Shown here in pieces: positions 61,156 through 64,000 of a stretch of 64,000 nucleotides of DNA (the stretch's first letter is position 1; every line of letters begins with the position of its first letter). Origin of the DNA: Cellulomonas sp. Leaf395 (GTDB taxonomy: Bacteria; Actinomycetota; Actinomycetes; Actinomycetales; Cellulomonadaceae); the NCBI RefSeq assembly GCF_001424125.1, contig NZ_LMQI01000005.1:403567-467566 (forward strand). Direction: 5' to 3'. The notes beneath the pieces were generated by a model. The model made no database searches and was not told where the DNA came from. It saw only the letters and a program-made list of their open reading frames with translations. Both the position numbers and the translations under genes were made by a program.

Positions 61156-62346
61156 ATGCTGCGTTGGTTGACCTCCGGTGAGTCCCATGGCCCGGCGCTC
61201 GTCGGCATCCTCGAGGGCCTCCCGGCCGACGTCGAGGTGCAGAGCTCGGACATCCAGGAGGCGTTGGCCCGCCGCCGGCTCGGCTACGGCCGTGGTGCGC
61301 GGATGAAGTTCGAGCAGGACGAGGTCCGCCTCCTCGGGGGCGTCCGGCACGGCCGCACCCAGGGCGGACCGATCGCCGTCGAGATCGGCAACACCGAGTG
61401 GCCCAAGTGGGTCGACGTGATGTCGTCGGATCCCGTGGAGGATCCCGACGTGCTGCTGCGCGCCCGCAACGCCCCGCTCACGCGACCGCGTCCCGGGCAC
61501 GCCGACCTCGTGGGGATGCGCAAGTACGCGTTCGACGACGCCCGGCCCGTTCTCGAACGCGCGAGCGCCCGGGAGACGGCCGCCCGCGTGGCGCTCGGTA
61601 CGGTCGCGGCAAGGTTCCTCGAGCAGGCGGCGGGTGTCCGGCTCGTCTCGCACGTGGTGAGCATCGGCCCCGTTCACAGCCCGGAGGACGCCGCGATCCC
61701 GACGCCCGACGACACGGTCGCGCTCGACGCCGACCCCGTGCGCTGCTTCGACGCGGCGGCGTCGGCCGCGATGGTCGCGGAGATCGACCAGTGCCACAAG
61801 GACGGCGACACGCTCGGCGGGGTCGTCGAGGTGCTCGCGTACGGGTTGCCGTCCGGGCTAGGGTCGTACGTCCACTCGGACCGTCGGCTCGACGGGCTGC
61901 TCGCGGCAGCGCTCATGGGCATCCAGGCCATCAAGGGCGTCGAGGTGGGCGACGGGTTCCGCACCGCCGCCCGGCGCGGGTCGCAGGCGCACGACGAGAT
62001 CGAGCGGGACGCGTCGGGCCGGATCGTGCGACGCACCAACCGGGCCGGCGGGCTCGAGGGCGGCATGACCAACGGCGAGATCCTGCGGGTGCGGGCGGCG
62101 ATGAAGCCCATCTCCACCGTTCCCCGGGCGCTGGACACCGTCGACACCGCGACGGGCGAGGCGACCAAGGCGCAGCACCAGCGCTCCGACGTGTGCGCAG
62201 TGCCGCCGGCGGCGGTCGTCGCGGAGGCGATGGTCGCGCTCGTGCTGGCCGACGCGCTGCTGACCAAGACCGGCGGGGACTCGGTCGGCGAGGTCCGCCG
62301 CAACCTCGAGGCGTACGTGGCGTCGATCCCGGACCTGCTGGCGTGA
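61156..62346 (+). CDS. aroC: Chorismate synthase
   Basis: A 396-residue FMN-dependent enzyme that makes chorismate, the substrate of PabB encoded at the left of this window. [20 protein letters not shown] is the first signature. [36 protein letters not shown] and the RNDTD-equivalent [18 protein letters not shown] are conserved. ATG 61156 follows GGGAGGATCC. The stop overlaps aroK. Confidence 0.95.
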   Translation: MLRWLTSGESHGPALVGILEGLPADVEVQSSDIQEALARRRLGYGRGARMKFEQDEVRLLGGVRHGRTQGGPIAVEIGNTEWPKWVDVMSSDPVEDPDVLLRARNAPLTRPRPGHADLVGMRKYAFDDARPVLERASARETAARVALGTVAARFLEQAAGVRLVSHVVSIGPVHSPEDAAIPTPDDTVALDADPVRCFDAAASAAMVAEIDQCHKDGDTLGGVVEVLAYGLPSGLGSYVHSDRRLDGLLAAALMGIQAIKGVEVGDGFRTAARRGSQAHDEIERDASGRIVRRTNRAGGLEGGMTNGEILRVRAAMKPISTVPRALDTVDTATGEATKAQHQRSDVCAVPPAAVVAEAMVALVLADALLTKTGGDSVGEVRRNLEAYVASIPDLLA

Positions 62347-62900
62347 GCGCGGTGCCCGGCCCTCGCATCGTCCTCGTTGGTCCTCCCGGTTCCGGCAAGT
62401 CGACCGTCGCGGTCGCCCTGGGGGAGCGCTGGCAGCTCGCGGTGCGGGACACCGACTCCGACGTCGAGGCGACGGCCGGCAAGGCGATCACCGAGATCTT
62501 CGTGGAGGACGGTGAGCCCGTCTTCCGCGCTCTTGAGCGGGACGCGGTCAGGGTTGCTCTGGACGAGCACGACGGCGTGCTGGCCCTGGGCGGGGGAGCG
62601 GTGCTCGACGAGTCCACGCAGCAACTCCTGACGGCCTATGCCGCCGGCGGCGGGACGATCGCGTTCCTCGACGTGACGCTGGCGCACGCCGCCCCGCGCG
62701 TCGGGTTCAACCAGGCGCGCCCGCTGCTGCTCGGCAACCCCCGCGCGCAGTGGCAGGCGCTCATGGAGGCCCGTCGACCCGTGTACGAGCGGCTGTCGAC
62801 CGTGCGGGTCCTCACCGATGACCAGCGCCCGGCCGACGTCGCAGAACTGATCGAAACGGAGCTCGCGGCTCTGCGCTGCGGCGGAGGGAGCACGTCATGA
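62343..62900 (+). CDS. aroK: Shikimate kinase
   Basis: A 185-residue P-loop kinase. [12 protein letters not shown] is Walker [19 protein letters not shown] holds the shikimate-binding Asp, LALGGGAVL is the GGG motif and RPLLLG lies in the lid. GTG overlaps the aroC stop, and its own stop overlaps aroB. It phosphorylates shikimate at the 3-hydroxyl. Confidence 0.94.
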   Translation: MSAVPGPRIVLVGPPGSGKSTVAVALGERWQLAVRDTDSDVEATAGKAITEIFVEDGEPVFRALERDAVRVALDEHDGVLALGGGAVLDESTQQLLTAYAAGGGTIAFLDVTLAHAAPRVGFNQARPLLLGNPRAQWQALMEARRPVYERLSTVRVLTDDQRPADVAELIETELAALRCGGGSTS

Positions 62901-64000
62901 GCGAGTCGAGGACGGTCCGTGTCGAGGGCGACCAGCCGTACGACGTCGTCATCGGCAGGCACCTGCTCGCCGCGCTCCCGGACCTGCTGGGCGCCAGTGT
63001 CCGCCGGGTGCTCGTCGTCCATCCCGCTGCGCTGGCGACCACCGCCGACGCCGTCCGGGAGGACCTGCGGGCCCACGGGTACGAGGCGTTCATCGCCGAG
63101 GTCCCGGACGCGGAGGAGGCCAAGACCGCGCAGGTCGCCGCGTTCCTCTGGCAGGTCCTCGGCCAGGCGGACTTCACGCGCACAGACGCCGTCGTCGCCG
63201 TCGGTGGGGGTGCGACGACGGACCTCGGCGGGTTCGTCGCCGCCACGTGGCTGCGCGGGATCCGGGTGGTACAGGTGCCGACGACACTGCTCGCGATGGT
63301 CGACGCGGCCGTCGGCGGCAAGACCGGCATCAACACGGCCGAGGGCAAGAACCTCGTCGGCGCCTTCCATCCCCCGGCGGGCGTGCTCTGCGACCTGGCG
63401 GCGCTCGAGTCGATGTCGAAGCACGACTTCGTCGCGGGCCTCGCCGAGGTGGTCAAGTGCGGCTTCATCGCCGACCCGCGGATCCTCGAGCTCGTCGAGG
63501 AGCACACCGCGGTGCTGACCGACCCTGTCGCGGCCGCGTCGTCGCCCGTGCTGCTGGAGCTCGTCGAGCGCGCGGTCGCCGTGAAGGCGCGCGTCGTCGG
63601 GGAGGACCTGCGCGAGGGTGGGCTGCGCGAGATCCTCAACTACGGGCACACGTTCGCCCACGCGATCGAGCACGTCGAGCGGTTCCAGTGGCGGCACGGT
63701 GCGGCTGTGTCCGTCGGGATGGTCTACGTCGCGGAGCTCGCGCGGCTGGCCGGGCGGCTGTCCGACGAGGTCGTCGACCGCCACCGTTCGATCCTCACCT
63801 CGCTCGGGCTTCCCGTCACGTACCGCGGGGACCGCTGGGACCGGCTCCTGGCCGCCATGCGGCGGGACAAGAAGACGCGCGGGGACCTCCTGCGGTTCGT
63901 GGTGCTCGAGGACATCGGGAAGCCCGTCCGACTCGAAGGGCCGGACCCGACGTTGCTCGCCGCTGCGTACGCCGAGCTCAGTGAGGGAGCACCGGCGCCG
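62897..64000 (+). CDS. aroB: 3-Dehydroquinate synthase (runs off the window)
   Basis: 368 codons are visible with no stop before the window end, so the 3' end is missing; family members are about 360-370 residues, so little is lost. The NAD-binding [20 protein letters not shown], the [20 protein letters not shown] segment, AEVVKCGFI and the zinc-binding [11 protein letters not shown] are intact. ATG overlaps the aroK stop (ATGA). It catalyses the second step of the shikimate pathway. Confidence 0.95.
   Translation, partial: MSESRTVRVEGDQPYDVVIGRHLLAALPDLLGASVRRVLVVHPAALATTADAVREDLRAHGYEAFIAEVPDAEEAKTAQVAAFLWQVLGQADFTRTDAVVAVGGGATTDLGGFVAATWLRGIRVVQVPTTLLAMVDAAVGGKTGINTAEGKNLVGAFHPPAGVLCDLAALESMSKHDFVAGLAEVVKCGFIADPRILELVEEHTAVLTDPVAAASSPVLLELVERAVAVKARVVGEDLREGGLREILNYGHTFAHAIEHVERFQWRHGAAVSVGMVYVAELARLAGRLSDEVVDRHRSILTSLGLPVTYRGDRWDRLLAAMRRDKKTRGDLLRFVVLEDIGKPVRLEGPDPTLLAAAYAELSEGAPAP

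Overview
The window is high-GC DNA from an actinobacterium. Reading frames are dense, GTG starts are common, many genes overlap by GTGA or ATGA, and -10 elements are of the TANNNT type. The gene order (HIT-pgsA-patA-pimA-pdxS-pdxT-yebC-ruvCAB-yajC-secDF-apt-rel, then aspS, rarA, rpsD, alaS, ruvX, mltG, aroE and aroCKB) is the usual actinobacterial backbone. The monoderm type IV pilus locus and an SsgA-like protein suggest a member of the Cellulomonadaceae or a close relative. The genus is inference.

Layout. 122-1366 is a GAF/PP2C (RsbU-like) phosphatase. 1457-5855 is a decayed integrated element in the 3' end of tRNA-Val(GAC), bounded by a perfect 44-bp direct repeat. It holds an intact PEP-mutase/isocitrate-lyase-family gene, an intact SMP-30 lactonase gene, and broken pieces of a STAS protein, TatC, an IclR regulator and a hypothetical gene. 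5813-6115 is a tRNA cluster (Val, Cys, Gly). 6273-8208 is pabB-pabC, followed by the ssgA-like gene and tRNA-Val(CAC). 9193-16873 runs from thrS through the phosphatidylinositol/PIM genes to pdxS and a NUDIX gene. kynU lies divergently between pdxS and pdxT. 18823-28611 carries yebC, ruvCAB, yajC-secD-secF, apt and rel. 28615-32067 is on the minus strand: an orphan AbiEi-like protein, a DUF349 protein and a membrane-anchored cyclophilin. 32230-36694 carries an MBL hydrolase, a radical SAM protein under an SOS box, a hypothetical gene and aspS, followed by a GNAT gene and a divergent MMPL transporter. 39825-48179 carries rarA, rpsD, two small membrane proteins, alaS, ruvX, mltG and aroE.

48271-61079 is a complete monoderm type IV pilus locus (pilB, pilT, pilC, pilA, three minor-pilin-like genes, pilD, pilM, pilN, pilO). 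It sits between aroE and aroC-aroK-aroB; aroB runs off the end of the window. The strongest unexpected signal is here. Four sites, upstream of pilB, pilT, pilA and pilM, share the form CTMAMS-N15-SMCGAT with exactly 15 bases between the boxes. This matches the FliA/WhiG (sigma-28) promoter, TAAA-N15-GCCGATAA, and suggests one alternative sigma factor drives the whole machine. A perfect 13-bp stem hairpin directly after pilA probably separates high pilin expression from low minor-pilin expression. Two LexA-type boxes (upstream of ruvA and of the radical SAM gene) and several probable leaderless promoters complete the regulatory picture.
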